DNA from: Cochliopodium minus
Lineage: Eukaryota > Discosea > Himatismenida > Cochliopodiidae
Direction: 5' to 3'
NCBI GenBank assembly: GCA_024220525.1
Contig: JAMYWO010000026.1
Span: 184,663-228,880 of the forward strand
DNA: 44,218 nt
In this document: piece by piece, positions 43,811 through 44,218 of the stretch
Position numbering within the stretch: position 1 is the stretch's first letter
Layout: every line of letters begins with the position of its first letter
Translations under genes and position numbers: made by a program
Notes under the pieces: model-generated
Told to the model about the DNA's origin: nothing
Databases searched by the model: none
Seen by the model: the letters and a program-made list of their open reading frames with translations, nothing else

Positions 43811-44218
43811 TTTTTTTTTCTTTATATTTTATTTATTTTATTTATCGCTGAAAAATGATTTTGTTATCAAAATCAATCAACAATTAATTCTTATCCCTTT
43901 TGGATAATAGGATTTGAGATTCTGATAGCTTTATTGTGTTCTTTCTCCATTTTCTTTTCTCTATACAATATTTGAACTGAAAAGAATTTCCTTTTTTAAA
44001 TGTATTTTGGGCGGTAAAATAAAAGTTTAACTGTAAAAAATAAAATTTGAAATAGAAATCGTTATTTTTTTTTTATATTGTTCCTGTTTTTCTTTTTTAA
44101 ATAATAAATAAAAAAAAATCGTTATTCATCCTCTTTTAGAAACAAAAGAAAAAAAATAATACCAATACATAAATCTCCCAAAAAATATAAATGGTAATAC
44201 CATAACAAAATAAAACAA
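43811..44218. other. Upstream region of WDR6, no gene seen
   Basis: 408 bp to the window end, AT-rich, upstream of the WDR6 start at 43810. No coding or RNA feature recognised. Confidence 0.5.

Overview
This is an AT-rich, gene-dense nuclear window from a unicellular eukaryote. Almost every gene is split by short (about 45-220 nt), very AT-rich GT..AG introns. I reconstructed exons by hand from frame continuity and family conservation; each reconstructed complete gene closes with a total length divisible by three. TAA, TAG and TGA all end genes, so the standard code is used. Start codons often follow A-runs and intergenic gaps are tiny (32-54 bp between several convergent pairs). The gene set (RIOK3, ORC1, MBOAT, RhoGAP, RGS-RasGEF, PPR, syntaxin 8, gankyrin, importin-11, WDR6, VWA8, plant/bacterial-type methylthioribose kinase) suggests a free-living amoeboid or flagellate protist such as a heterolobosean, an amoebozoan or a relative. 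The sequence alone does not fix the lineage.

Layout. 1-2557 (-): N-terminal half of an importin-11-like karyopherin. 3072-5660 (+): MBOAT lysophospholipid acyltransferase. 5811-7631 (-): RIOK3 kinase. 8097-10009 (+): ORC1. 10446-13101 (+): protein with a duplicated RhoGAP plus CX2C-X19-CX2C module. 13309-14157 (+): small TPR-like protein with a 5-nt micro-exon. 14293-17391 (+): PPR protein. 17431-18713 (-): C-terminal VWA domain of VWA8. 18852-20331 (-): 5-methylthioribose kinase. 20474-22434 (+): mucin-like surface glycoprotein. 22489-29800 (-): three intact head-to-tail copies of a signal peptide + PA domain + seven-TM gene, plus a decayed fourth. 29866-31515 (+): RCC1-repeat protein. 31548-33224 (-): syntaxin-8-like SNARE. 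33517-34656 (+): gankyrin. 34700-35714 (-): YbaK-type aminoacyl-tRNA deacylase with 9- and 21-nt micro-exons. 35910-40916 (+): RGS-RasGEF fusion. 41015-42859 (-): C-terminal half of an importin-11-like protein. 43013-43810 (-): N-terminal quarter of WDR6.

Assembly. The window looks like a scaffold of pieces. Single-base N's at 18831 and 43012 lie in (T7A)n and (T5A)n microsatellites, and genes are broken at both: VWA8 lacks its large N-terminal part, methylthioribose kinase its usual C-terminus, WDR6 most of its body, and the karyopherin half at 41015-42859 its N-terminus. The two karyopherin halves at opposite ends fit as one importin-11 lacking one exon of about 27 codons, which suggests the pieces are joined in the wrong order. 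A 100-N gap (33684-33783) lies inside a gankyrin intron and probably hides no coding sequence.

The most novel biology is the PA-domain seven-TM family, with identical internal exon lengths and an invariant C-terminal FETE tail. Other notable items are the RGS-RasGEF fusion, the internally duplicated RhoGAP-zinc module, the syntaxin with histidine at the zero layer, and the micro-exons.
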